Assembly: GCF_964340395.1 (NCBI RefSeq)
Contig: NC_135555.1
Span: forward strand, 10,749,931 to 10,813,930
Direction: 5' to 3'
Origin: Glandiceps talaboti
Lineage: Eukaryota; Hemichordata; Enteropneusta; Spengelidae
Length of the DNA stretch: 64,000 nt
Below are positions 23,322 through 40,112 of the stretch, in pieces (within the stretch, counting starts at the first letter, position 1; each line of letters starts with the position of its first letter). The notes under the pieces were generated by a model. It made no database searches and had not been told where the DNA came from. It saw nothing but the letters and a program-made list of their open reading frames with translations. The position numbers and the translations under genes were made by a program.

Positions 23322-26300
23322 TTATGTCACTGGAACAGTGTTAAATATGTCCATTTCTTTGCGCAACCGCAGGAGATCAAATGTTTTGTCATCTGGACTA
23401 GCAGGTCCTGGAGAGCGCCCTCTATGGACACCAAACTGAGGTCTACTTGGATGTGCTTTGCCTTGCTTCTGATCTTTCAACCATGAATCATATGACTTCT
23501 CTCTTTCAACCACAGCTCGTTTCTCATCAGCTGCCTTTATTTTTTTCATCTGTTGTTGTTCTCTCCTCTGATCTCTGATCTTCTTTTCCTTTGCCTGTTT
23601 TTGGGCCAACCAGGCATCGTAAGATTTCTTCTTCTTTTCTGCCTCAGTAAGTTGTCTGAAATAAGATAATGTTAGTCAACACATTAAATATAATATATTT
23701 GTGAGAAATGTTGATCTTGGTTTGAATAATGAAATATGTCATCAATGAAAAGAGAATTTATCTTCAGACAGATGACATGTGAATTGTTAAGTGTATTGGT
23801 ACAAATTGAAAAGGCATGAAATTTCACAATAACTTTGACAAAAAACCCCCAAAAGTATGAAGTTTTCCTCTTTCCCCAGTCCCTAAATCCACAGTCTATG
23901 CTCTCCTTACACCCTTACACAAACACTAATAGTTCCCTAGCTTGAATACACTAAGTATTATACCATACACAAGCCAACTTATTGTCCTTAAACAGAAAAT
24001 ATGGATTGTATACCCTGGTTGTTCTACGTCATGACAACCCATGTTAAAATGTTCAACTTCTCATTTTCCCCCATAAATTATGATTGATGAGGGATAATTA
24101 TATTATTCCCCAATATCTTTCTTCATTCAGTCAAAAAATACTCGTAACTAAAGACTTTGTCACTACTCATCATCCCACCTGACGCCCCTGCCCCCTTCAT
24201 TCACTTGTATTTTCCTTGGCTGAACTAAAACATATTGGGGAATAATATGTGTTACCTAGAGTCAGTCCACTGTCTACTCCTCTTGCCAAGATTTCATTAT
24301 CCTACTACATAATACACTGTAGTGTACCTATGATATATGGAGGCTATCACTCATCTAATCCTTGTCTTTCTCTAACACACAGAAACAGCCCTTTTGTAAT
24401 TGATACTTCACTTTCCTGAACTTGATAAATGTTTCTTGTATATAAGTCTACATTGTTACACTCTAACATAGAATATCAGCCTTTCAAGGGTTAAACAATA
24501 ATGTGCATATGTAAACAACTCTTTATGGTCTGGTTGCATACTACACATCAATCTTCTGCTAGAACCAGGTGGTCTAATACAAAGAGGCCTCCTAACTACA
24601 CGCAAGTTAATGTCTAATAAGTAAAGACAGTCTATACATGGATGTCTCCCCTAATACATCAATGGTTTATATTACACCTGGTGATACAAAATAAGATTCA
24701 TCCTGCAATGCCCCATGCTGTAAAGGTTTTGATTTTGGTGCATGAAAAATTTGTTGGAATGGCAATTTCGGATATGTCGGGCATACTTAATTTGGAAGAC
24801 AGTGCAAATTGTGGAAAGTAGACACTAGTACTTGTAAATAACTTATCTAGTCAACTTTTTTCAATGCAACTGTTGTTCAGAGTCTGAGCCCTTTGACAAC
24901 AGCTGAATACAGTAATATGACAATTTGTTAGTGGGACTTATTCATGCAGATAAATCTTTTTGCATGTATTCAGCTAAAATCAAGAGCCAAAATACATAAA
25001 GTAGAGTATCAAAACACCTAGTGTAAAAGTACCATGCACAGACAGGGTTTATCTTGTAAGCCTCATAGAGTAGACAATAAATGTACTCATTTGAATGTGA
25101 AAAGACAATGTAAACAATGATGATACTAAAACAACAATAGTTAGTACAAGGAGAGAGCAGGAACAGTGGCCATTCATAACTAACAATACAGATAAATTCT
25201 ATGTTAGGGGGTCTAACCTAATCCCTAAACTAACTTTAACTCCCTAGCTGTGATACAATTGTATGTCTTTTGTACAGTCAGTCAGATCAGTCCATTCTTG
25301 CTGGAAAAAAATGAGATTTATCACAGACATTAGTAAATCTTTGGAAACATGAACATCCCATACCTGGTTTGTCTTTTCCCATCTCCACCAGCACTCATAT
25401 GAGATGTAGCACTACTTTCTCTACTCAGATAATAATCCTTTTCTGGTTTAACAATGCCTTCTTCCAACTGAAAAGTTAGCTCCCTTGAAATTTGTTTCTG
25501 ATCTGTTTCTCCTTCCTCCTCCTCCAGTCCAGGCAGTGGTAAACCATTTTCTTCTGGTGCCGTCGGAGGTCTCTTAGGAGAGCTAAGATGAGTACCTGAG
25601 AACTCACCAGGTGGTAATATCTGAGCAGAGTACATTTGTCCTTTGTTTCCCTTGATGTAAGTGGGTGTAGCCGAATCAAAGATTTGATGGGCCATTCTTT
25701 TTCCATCATCCTCAATGGGTTTCTGTTTAGCTGCTCTCTGTTGCCATTGATACAGGAATATCTGTCTTTCACAAGATTTGTGTCCCCATTCTGCAGCTAT
25801 TGTTAATGGTGTCTTACCATTCTCGTCAGGGTCATCAATCTTAGCTCCTCTGTTTAACAAGACTTCAACACAGTTGTTTTTACCCTGAGCAGCAGCAATA
25901 TGTAATGATGTACGTCCATTTGGTGTTTTGGCTAGTACATCAGCACCTGTGTAGAGAAATTGAAAGTAAAACAAATATGTTCTACAGTACTTGTGAATGC
26001 TGGAACCTTATGCAGGGTTCTTCCTAGTCTCGTAGTAAGACCTCAGTTCTGCACTCGGAAGGTTGTTGATCAAAAGCGGAAGATGACAGTACTTTTTGGG
26101 CAAACCTTCAACAAAGCCTTTGGTGCTAAGTTACATGTGGTGATTTATGGACAAACCAAAGTCAAATATGAGTTGTAAGGAAACATTTAACCATGTATGA
26201 ACACTGTTTTTAAAGGTGCACAGACAGATGGTACATATACACTTATGCTTTCAAATATGCATCATATATGTTGGAGAGAGTAAGAGACATTTGCCAAGCC

Positions 26301-29300
26301 TCCAGCCTGGATCCATGGATTGTTTGAAAACAAACTTGAAGACTTATTTGTTATTAAACCAAAGCCTACAGTGTGCATTACACATTCAGTGCTACTGAAC
26401 AGAACATTGCTCTGGAAATCAATGCTATAGCAATTTGACTGATTGATTGACTGATCTCTCATCAACATCTATGGAATTATGCTGGATGACTTTGAATATT
26501 ACAACTGAAGTTATTTGTACATGTACCTGCATCAATTAGCCTTGACACTAGGTGGGTATTTCCTCTATGTGCAGCTATACACAAAGCAACGAATGCCCTC
26601 TCTTTAATCCAAGCAACTCTTTGTCTTTGGTGCATTCTCTCTGAATTGGGTGTGGTGTACTTTGTGTCTTGGGTAACTCCTAATGAAAACACCTAGAAGA
26701 CGTAACATACAGTAAGAGAATGTTAAGAGTGATAAACACATAATATAATTTTTTTAAATATAAATTTAAGTGTGAATCTCTGTGTAAGATTGGGGTAACC
26801 CCAAATGAAAATACCCAGAAGACATAACACATAACAAGAGAATAAAAGTAATAAACATAAAAAATTCCTTCAACCCTTCAAATATTAGTCCAAGCCTACA
26901 TCTGTGTAAGATTGGGGTAACTCCTGATGACGATACCCAGAAGACATAACAACTAACAATAGACCGATAAGAGCAATAAACACCTACAATTCCTTCAAAT
27001 ACTAATCCAAGACTTAATTTCTCTGTGTACGATTAGGTAATCCTTTATCATGGATAATCAAGCATTGTTGAATCACAAGCAACCAACTGTTGTTCGAGTC
27101 TATTTGTTTCAAGGGAATTCTGTAGGTGACAATGCAACACATTACCTTACAACTGGTTTACAAGATGTATCATAAATTAAAAAGAAACTCAAACCTTTTG
27201 ACGTTTGTACCATGGTGTATACAACAACTTTGAGGTTGCCCCTCCCCCAGCCCACTCATGCAAAACAAAGCAAGGATTAACCATACCCCCTAGTGCCAAT
27301 TGTGAAAATCTCAATTACTTGATACTTCAATAACGGATAGACCCTAGGGCCTGCGTGACACTGACTACATTTACTTTGTTGATGAGCCAAGAAGAGGGAT
27401 TGGTACATTGAGCTCCAGGGGTAAAGAACATAGTTTACAACACAGTCTTTGTGTTTCTAGTATTGTTTACATCACATGTTTTCTGAAAATTATGACTCAG
27501 AGCCTGTAAGGCTTTCCTGGTGGTTAAACTCTTTAAAAGAATGTTAGCCAATTCATTTGACAACAAGTTTTGATATAAGAAATGGCTACCAAAGCCAGGG
27601 TGTGTAAGTGCTTCCAGGGCCGGCTAAAAGTTAATTTGTTTTGTCTATGATCAAAAATTGCTTTCCATCCTTTATTTGCAGAAAAATAGTGTTAAGATGA
27701 CTACCATGTTTAATGTTTACAGGGAATAAAAGCAAAGCTGGTTTTTCCCTAGCCATATTTCAAAATCAAAAGCTCAGTCAAACTTTGACCAAACCACATC
27801 CATGCAGATTACGAGCTATAGATACTCTAATAATTTAACCATCCCACGACTTGAATTTTACTTTGACACTTGCATGCCAGTAAGATTTTAAGCCAAGTGA
27901 TCTATTTCAGCTATAATTTTCTGTGATTTCAATTGGTCTAACAGACTTTCACCTTATAGATTTGGTAGTCCAGATAAACATACAATGTTTAGTAGTCTGT
28001 GCCCTGAGCTGCTGCTAAGTTTGAGCCCTGCATTAACCAGACAATTTGCGGAAATGCCAGTGAATCACTCATGTCTGACAGCATCAACTCAAACCCTGCC
28101 TTCAAAGTTTGTCTGTGACTACATACCTTTTCCACATCTCCCTCTGCTACAGCTTCTACCAAAGTCTTCCACATGTTCCAGACATGAAGATTTATCGTAG
28201 CACCTGGTACAATGTCATGATATTTGATATCTGTGTCATCTATCATATCAGCTGTTGATGAAAGCAAATAGCAGAAAATTAAAAAACTCAGTCTGGTTTT
28301 TACTCTTTTAAATGCCTACTATTCTCCTGTAATTTCATTAGTTAAATCATAGACCCTCCATGAGGGTCTATGGTTAAATTGTATTTTTACTGGTTGATTT
28401 TTCAAACTTTTGTGGGAATTAAAAAACATTCTATAGTATTGGATAAGTGTAATGTACATTATGTATCCATTACTCAATTTAAATACCAGTATTCAAGCAC
28501 TGTAGTGTATTCAAAATGCCAAGTCATTGATTTTTTTGAAAGCTTTCTGCTGTTCTTGAAATATTCAGGAGGAATTTCCTGATGAAAAATACATTAACTT
28601 TATACTTTGTGTATTGGAATTTTAAATGTCATTTTAATTAGAATTTGGGGTCAGAAAACACAGTTGTCTCACAGAACTATAAAAACTGTTTGTCCCAAAC
28701 GAATAAATGATCTCACCTAATGCTTCCACTGATAAGATGGCACTAATACAAGCACTTGGCATTAACACATGGGTCTTTAACAGGACAATAAATGAATGTA
28801 TATGTGTGTGCTTGAACCTCAGACCACTATTGAAAATGTCAATAGTGTCTGAGCTTGAACTGAGTCTGAAGTATGTCTAATGATTGTAGTTTTTCAACAG
28901 TTACACAATGTAATAACTTTTATGAGTTAAAATTTTAAACCCTGTCTTAAACATTTCATTGCTTCTTTTAATAAATTATGTACATGTAGTTGCATAAATG
29001 TTTCATGTGAGTCGTCCATTAAACTTTCCACAACTTCTTACTTTATACAGATATTTGGTACCTACAAAAGTAAAGGCCTGCCACTATTACTGAATAATTC
29101 ACAAGTTTACTGAATTGCACGTGACTACAACATAACCTAACATCATTTGTATTTCAATGGCTGGGACAATGCGGATATTACTTTTCAAAAAACACAAATA
29201 AATATATATTTTTTTTAAATCCTACCTTCATCTAGATATGTTATTCTTTGTAAGTGACTTGGTAGTCCACCAACGAATTCGACCAGAGCCTTTAGTTCTC

Positions 29301-29430
29301 CAATTTTCATATCATTGTAGATGTTTGCTAAAGGAAAGTTTTCGTTTGTGAATGTCCTGACTGTTAAATTAAACTTGCGTTCTTTGGCAGCTTGTTGGTT
29401 CTTCCCCTTTCGTCCTGTTTTGCTCGCCAT
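23322..29430 (-). CDS. ANKRD60-like ubiquitin-fold and ankyrin-repeat protein with SYDxWL tail
   Basis: Exons in transcript order are 29430-29226, 28251-28127, 26692-26527, 25946-25364 and 23655-23322 (1413 nt, 470 residues), all phases consistent. Residues about 20-105 look like a ubiquitin-type beta-grasp fold (GGLPSHLQRITYLDE, then GATINLHVWNMW). Ankyrin repeats follow at about 132-250 (RAFVALCIAAHRGNTHLV, NGRTSLHIAAAQGKNN, NGKTPLTIAAEWGH). An acidic/proline-rich linker and a basic coiled-coil tail come next. The tail carries two copies of SYDxWL (residues 371-376 and 414-419), a motif resembling repeats in ciliary or microtubule-associated proteins such as CCDC181 and MAP9. The first two parts resemble vertebrate ANKRD60, with ANKUB1 more distantly. 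The ATG at 29430 is the first in frame. Molecular function is unknown; a ciliary or sperm scaffold role is my inference. It shares a short divergent promoter with NDUFV2. Confidence 0.87.
23656..25363 (-). other. ANKRD60-like intron 4
   Basis: 1.7 kb of A+T-rich sequence between the linker exon and the last exon. I see no repeat or exon that can be supported. Confidence 0.7.
26660..27050. repeat. 121-bp tandem repeat overlapping an exon boundary
   Basis: GGGTAAC-containing cores start near 26671, 26793, 26914 and 27035, giving a 121-122 bp period and about 3.3 copies. The first copy includes the 5' edge of exon 3 of the ANKRD60-like gene together with its 3' splice site. The others lie in the upstream intron. 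Confidence 0.85.
28348..28373. repeat. Short near-perfect palindrome
   Basis: CATAGACCCTC and GAGGGTCTATG face each other across two to three bases inside intron 1 of the ANKRD60-like gene. It may be an element end or a small hairpin. Confidence 0.6.
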
Positions 29431-30174
29431 GTTGGTCTCGGTGTAAATTTGGCGGTTTGACACAACCCCCTACTTGAAAGAAATACTGAGGGTTGATACT
29501 TGAGATAGAATCGTACCAAAGTACAACGGTTCTCACAGAAAGGCCATTCCAGCTTTCTTTCACTTGTCACACATAATGGATCACGTAATCGTAACAGGAT
29601 ACACTTGTAGTATCGTAAGATGGGAGTGCATGTACTGTATTCAACGCGTCGACTTCACTATGGAAACAGTGGCCTTTAGATTGTTTAGGTAATTCCTCTT
29701 GACCTTATTCTAAAGCCCTCGATTTTGGATCGGCGAAGACGAAGCTCATAGGACTGCCACTTCTAACACGTTTCCGACGAAGTACAGTACGAACGTCTAC
29801 CTCCGTTGCCTTCTCAAGACTGAACTGACTGTCTTCTGTTTACAGCAGCGCAGCAACAAAAAATTGGTCGGAGTCTGCGCAGTTGAGTTTATTGTAACCA
29901 ATATTATTGTCATTGAAAAAAAATCTGTCATTTATGTATAGTTCTTTGAAAATGTGAGTGACTTGATTATGGACAATAATAAGCACTGTATGGGGACGTG
30001 ATCTGGTCACTCTTTCCCCAAAATTTGGAAAGAATATTGTGACTTTGTGTTAGGTCACGCTCGGCCAATCAAATTTTTTGTAACTTTTTGCAGGCGACCT
30101 AGGGTAGCTCGGGTCAACGCGTTCCCGGATGTTACATAAACCTTCTGCTTTAGCACTGAAATATCAACGACAAA
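29431..30174. promoter_or_regulatory. Divergent promoter, ANKRD60-like (-) and NDUFV2 (+)
   Basis: 744 bp separates the two start codons. The block is CpG-richer than its surroundings. It contains CCAAT motifs in both orientations (ATTGGT at 29863-29868, CCAAT at 30065-30069) and a TGCGCAG half-site resembling an NRF-1 element near 29876. CCAAT and NRF-1-like elements are usual for nuclear genes of mitochondrial complexes. Bidirectional use is inferred from geometry. Confidence 0.5.
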
Positions 30175-31374
30175 ATGCTTTCGTGTGCATTCAGATCTGC
30201 ACGAAATGTAGTCGTAAGTATCACTTTCTCACTCTGTAATACTTATGCATCATATTTAAGATGTACTTTTTTCGACTGTGTAGAAATCATGTTTCTAAAG
30301 ACCCAGGAATTGTGCACGTACTAGGTGAACTTCATGAAGTCCATCAGTGGCATCACCTCGATCGAGCCAACAAACATATGTATATTGCACGTATTTAGTA
30401 GTGAACAGTATTACATCCATACACCGTGTATGACGTGTTCATTTTAGTTCTGACACTTTTGTCACAAGAACTTCGTAATCAGATCTATGTTTTGATCTGA
30501 ACAGGTTATGAATTTTGGTACTCAGATTCGTTTAGTTTCCCCAGTACAAATGTACTCATTTTGGTTAGCAGAGGTTGACATTTTCTGAATTTTAGATTTG
30601 ATAGATGTCAGCATGAAAGTTTTCATTTTAATAACAATTGGATATATTGAGTAGATATTAATGCAAATGTATTACAGTAATTTGGATAAATAGGTAGTGC
30701 ATTTGTTCAGTATTGTCAATTATTTTGATCATAATTAGTCAATAATGTATCACTAGCAGAGTCACTCACGTACATTTACCCATGAAAGTGTACTTTGCCT
30801 CTATTCAGTTGAGGTAAAACATACACTGTAGTTTGTATGGCAAAGCATACTCCTAGAAGATGGTTAGGTAAATTCTAGTTTTGCACATTAAGTGAAAACA
30901 AACAATCACCTAATTCTCTTGTATTTTTTTTTGACAGAGAAGCCATGTTAGGGCTTTCCATAGGACATCCCCAGCATGCTCTGGTCAGCTTTTTGTGGTA
31001 AGTTTTCACTTGTTCTGACATGGCTGGCCATCTTAGGCTTCTATGATTAAAGTGATACAAACTGAATACAAATCTTTCTCCTTTAGTATATTTCCTATTA
31101 CACCAGACCAAAGATGACACTAGCTTCCCATTGGTTCTGCAGCAGCGCACTACCTCCAAAATAGGTGAAAAAAAGAACCATACCAAATATGTATTTTGAT
31201 ATTGTTACCAAATTTCAGATCCACCTTTGGTTGTTAAAGTGCAAGCATATAATATCACAGTGACTATGTAATATGAAAGTGTTTCCATGGTAACCAGTCT
31301 AGATACACACAGGGAGGATTCATTCATATTCTACTAGTCATATGACAAGTCTACTTCATTGAACTGTATACATC

Positions 31375-31417
<43 letters not shown>

Positions 31418-33647
31418 GCAGCAGCAGTAGCTGAAGAAGGCCAAGTGAATTACCTGAAGCATACTACTTGCTAGATAAATTATTATCCAATGTGTCATGA
31501 ATCATCCATCATGCATGCAATGAGAAAAAGAATTCCAGTTGCATTGAGTGCATCATTTTCACATGCAATAATAAATGAACTTTGTGACACAAGGTACAAG
31601 TTTTATGTGTGTTTTGGTTTAGTTGATGTAGTGTTATAAACAATGTGTCTCATTTACATCTTTCAGCATAGAGACACACCAGACAATAACCCAGACACAC
31701 CTTTTGAATTTACAGCAGATAACATGAAGGTAAGTTGTAATTATTAGATAGAGGTACAAGGTGTAGACTGTAAGATATATCATGGCATTCTTCCCACGTT
31801 CGCTATTTGTGGCTGATAGGCCATGACATGTTGTATGATAATGTTATAGACTACACTAGCTTCCAGAAACATTTACAACTAGTGACTTATGACCTTCTCA
31901 GAATGGTAAACTAGAAACCTGAAACCATGGCAATGTAGATACTGAATTGTCTTGTCTCATTATTATGGTGTCATTATTATGGCAGTAGAGGGCACAGCTC
32001 CTCCACCATTTAATTGTCAGATTTCAGATTTGTACATATATATATACGTATATCACTGCAAGGAAAGACCTGGATGGTTACCATAATGTTACAATGTATG
32101 AAAAGAATGGTTATGAAGAAATGTTATGACAATATTGAAATATTTTGCAAATTGTTAACACAGTGTAGGCTTTGAATTTTATGCTGTTAAATGTAGTAGC
32201 TGGATAGATATAAGATTCTCAGCAGGCATTATGAATTTTAGTTTCAGCGTATAGCCATCACTGAGGTGTAACACTTTCTGTTTAAACTATTGTATAGTAT
32301 GCCTTTCAATTTCACAATTCTTGGAATTGTGTTGGTATTTGAAGATATTAATTGAAGTGTAAACTTTGCCAGTGGTAATGATATTATCTGTTTTGTATTG
32401 CTTTATGATATTTACACTTATCTTTTTTTTAACATTCGTTTCTGGATTTGCTTTACTTGTAGAGAGTGAATGATATCATCAGTAACTATCCTGAGGGTCA
32501 CACAGCAGCAGCTGTCATACCAGTCTTAGATCTTGCTCAAAGACAAAATGATAACTGGTTACCTATCTCAGCTATGCATAAAGTTGCTGACATTCTAGGA
32601 ATGTCCAAAATGAGAGTTTATGAAGTAGCCACTTTCTATACTATGTTTAACAGGTAAGGAAGTATGCTAAGACACAATGTACTAACTAGGTTCTATGTAT
32701 GGTTTCAAATCTCACTAGAAACAGGATTTTTGTGACTCAGGATGAGTGTTCTACAGACTTGATGGGTAGGCTGTATCACTTGGCCATGTCTCACTCACAA
32801 GACAAGTACGAATGGGGGGGGGGGGGGAGACTCCTGGAGTAATGACTTGAACAGTCAGAGATGATTACTGACACTGAGCCTGCAGTTGCTATTTTGCCAG
32901 GCCTGGGTGACTTTGGGATAGCCTGTGTACTGACTGGGTAAGCCTTGACAGTTCCACAGCAATGTGATATAGAGCATGCAACATAACCCTGTCCCAAGCC
33001 TGACTAGTTTTCTGTCAAAATGTGTGTGTTTATGTGTATATTTGTCTGCTCAAAAAGAAGATCCTTTAGAGCAATTCCCGGCACAAAATTATTTTTTTCT
33101 AAAATTAAAAAAAAAAAATTCCAGGCTTAGGTGTAGTTGTTATAAGTACTTCTCCAAACTGTGGTTGTGCTATGTCACAACTTAACACCACACATGCGTA
33201 TACATAACCTGATTACATGGACATGAGAAAAACTTCAGGAGGTTTGATGGTCATGTAAAGGCTAAGGCATTCAGAAGCCCTTCTGAAACTAAAGATATTT
33301 AGGACACCAACTGGAAAGAGGTCTTCTCAAATCACCCTGGATAAGCTGTTATCCAAGTATCAAAGTAAGAAATGCAAGCTACATGTAGAGTTATGTATTT
33401 TCTGTACTGTGATTGTTTTACAGGAAACCAGTCGGAAAACATTTCATACAGATATGTACAACTACCCCCTGCATGCTACGTGACTCAGATTCTATTGTTG
33501 ATGCCATCAAAAGAAAAACAGGTATGTATTATAAAAAGACTACCGACTTTGCATTCATTGTTACATGCCATATATAGATTGACAATGATATCCTTAATAT
33601 TCTTTTCATCCAAAATTGAATCATACACTCTGTCACTGTGTGTGTCT

Positions 33648-33699
<52 letters not shown>

Positions 33700-34764
33700 A
33701 TGCGTGCATGATGCATGCATGCATGTGAGTGTGTGTGTCAATATGTGTATAAGTTTTCAATGTAAGGCACACTTTAAACAAAGGAATGTCTTTCAGTTAT
33801 TGAGAACTCATTAACTTTTTTCAGGCATCACAAAGATGGGTGAGACCAGCAAAGATGGTCTGTTTACTCTGATAGAGGTAGAATGTCTAGGTGCTTGTGT
33901 TAATGCTCCAATGGTTCAAATTAATGATGACTATTATGAAGATCTATCTGTCAACGACATGGAAGAAATTATTGATGATTTGAAAGCAGATAGGAAACCC
34001 AAAGCAGGACCAAGGTATGTTTTTATTATCCAATTGAAAGGAGGTAAAAATATAGTAGTAGTGCAGTTTAGTGTGAAGCACATGTACAACATTTCAAAAC
34101 AAAATTGAAGGGAAATTATTGTGGGCTTTGAAAATCTTAATATGAAACTTGTGCTAAACAATTGTACATAGGAATGAAATTATGCGTAAAGAAAGTTTAT
34201 AATATGAGAGGGAGGGAGGGAGGGACAGATGAGGAAGGGAGAGAGGGCTCATTGTTAGTCACCAGAATGATGCCAGTGTGTAAGGGTTGAGATGTCGATA
34301 TTTGTACTCAACATCATACTTTGGAAAAGTTTTAAATGCATGCATAGATTTATTTTCACTAATACAATTTAAGTTTTATTTATTCCTCTGTAACCTAATA
34401 TTGTACTTAGCAGTGTGCCCTCTAGTGATAGCCAAATTTTGTTGTTGTGAGTCTAAAATGATAAAAACTTGTGAGTCACCACAATTTTCGCTGCGTCACT
34501 AGAAATTGTGTGTGTTAGTGGCGCATCAAATTGGCTTAAAGGCATACTGGCACTCAGACTAAGTAAACGTATATATACATAAATTGTACTTAAATTGTGC
34601 TAACAAACGTTGTGTCATATTGCTATCATACGATAACTCTTACTATATTAAAAATGTTCTCTTCCAACAGAAGTGGCAGGTTTGCAGCAGAGCCACATGG
34701 TGGTCTTACATCACTAAGTACCCCTCCCACTGGACCAGGATTTGGTGTCAGAAGTGATTTGTGA
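30175..34764 (+). CDS. NDUFV2: NADH:ubiquinone oxidoreductase core subunit V2 (24 kDa), mitochondrial
   Basis: Exons are 30175-30213, 30938-30997, 31667-31729, 32463-32653, 33424-33521, 33825-34014 and 34671-34764 (735 nt, 244 residues; human about 249). It is a core subunit of the NADH-oxidising module of respiratory complex I in the mitochondrial matrix and carries the N1a [2Fe-2S] centre. The N-terminus ([15 protein letters not shown]) is a basic, Ser-rich mitochondrial targeting sequence. The thioredoxin-like fold has the cluster ligands in CTTTPC (Cys129, Cys134) and ECLGAC (Cys171, Cys175). Other family signatures are [33 protein letters not shown] and the C-terminal GPGFGV. Compared with the human protein as I recall it, one residue is inserted between the two cysteine pairs. 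Introns 4 and 6 hold simple repeats. Identification is certain. Confidence 0.98.
31372..31427. repeat. (CAA)n microsatellite
   Basis: About 16 CAA triplets then four CAG triplets, within NDUFV2 intron 2. Confidence 0.95.
31983..31995 (+). promoter_or_regulatory. CTCF-like motif
   Basis: CAGTAGAGGGCAC in NDUFV2 intron 3 is a match to the CTCF core. It is motif evidence only. Confidence 0.25.
33637..33738. repeat. (GT)n microsatellite
   Basis: About 100 bp of GT dinucleotide with a GCAT-rich end, in NDUFV2 intron 5 some 90 bp upstream of exon 6. Confidence 0.95.
34416..34428 (-). promoter_or_regulatory. CTCF-like motif
   Basis: TGCCCTCTAGTGA on the plus strand, in the last NDUFV2 intron; the reverse complement matches the CTCF core. 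It is motif evidence only. Confidence 0.25.
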
Positions 34765-35080
34765 ACAACTTTATTTGATGTGCTTACTGTGTATGTAATT
34801 TTATTGGAATGACATCGCTTCCAGATACTGTAAAAAGAAAAGATTGATATCTGTTCGCTTTGTTCCAGTGATGGTAAAAGTACTTTTTTGTGTAATCAAA
34901 TGGCACGGAATGAAGATGCTTGTAGACCACTGACTGGGTTTCAAGTTTGAAAACTTTTATTTAACGTTTTGTTTGACGTTGTAATATGGACGTAGAAAGC
35001 TGTTCACAAACCAAATTATGCTCCTTTGTAGATATCACCCGAAAGAAAGTTTTGATAAGATGTATTCATCGAGAGTAGAC

Positions 35081-35086
35081 ATTAAA
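35081..35086 (+). terminator. Probable NDUFV2 polyadenylation signal (ATTAAA)
   Basis: It is the first canonical or near-canonical signal after the NDUFV2 stop, implying a 3' UTR of about 320-340 nt that ends just before the GTAT array. Confidence 0.5.
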
Positions 35087-35130
35087 AGTTTGAGAAAGAA
35101 TATTTAGAATATTGTCATGTGTTTCCTTGT

Positions 35131-35513
35131 ATGTATGTATGTATGTATGTATGTATGTATGTATGTATGTATGTATGTATGTATGAATGTATGTATGTAT
35201 GTATGTATGTATGTATCTAAGTATGTAAATATGTATGTGTATGTATGTATGTATGTATGTATGTATGCATGTATGTATGTATGTATGTATGTATGTATCT
35301 ATGTAAATATGTATCTGTGTATGTATGTATGTATGCATGTATGCATGTATGCATGTATGTATGTATGTAAGTAAGTATGTAAATATGTATCTGTATGTAT
35401 GTATGTATGTATGTATGTATGTATGTATGTATGTATGTATCTATGTATCTATCTATCTATGTATCTGTGTATGTATTTATTTTATGTATGTATCTATGTA
35501 TCTATGTAATGTG
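35131..35513. repeat. (GTAT)n tetranucleotide array
   Basis: About 380 bp of GTAT repeats with scattered GCAT, GTAA and CTAT variants, filling the gap between the convergent NDUFV2 and C45-hydrolase genes. Long frames of alternating residues in it are artefacts. A TTTATT at 35476-35481 could be the minus-strand polyadenylation signal of the C45 gene. Confidence 0.95.
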
Positions 35514-35607
35514 CAGAGATTTCAGAGAATGGTAACATGAACAAAGGAGTCAGTACAAAGTACACCTTAGTCTAATAATTAGAAAGATGAGAGATTGAAC
35601 AGCTTGG

Positions 35608-35620
35608 CCACTAGGGGCGC
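35608..35620 (+). promoter_or_regulatory. CTCF-like motif
   Basis: CCACTAGGGGCGC, an excellent match to the CTCF core, just beyond the C45-hydrolase stop codon in the convergent intergenic gap. Confidence 0.35.
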
Positions 35621-35732
35621 TACTTAGATCCAGCTGGAATAGTTGAATACTGGAGTGTACTTTGATATTGTCTTTTCCCATCATTTTCATGCAAAAGTCC
35701 ATAGCATTCTTTGGCATTTCAAACTGTTCAGA

Positions 35733-40112
<4,380 letters not shown>

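Noticed and set aside
35066-35540. Long open frames of alternating residues on both strands
   Set aside because: They are the GTAT tetranucleotide array read in all frames.
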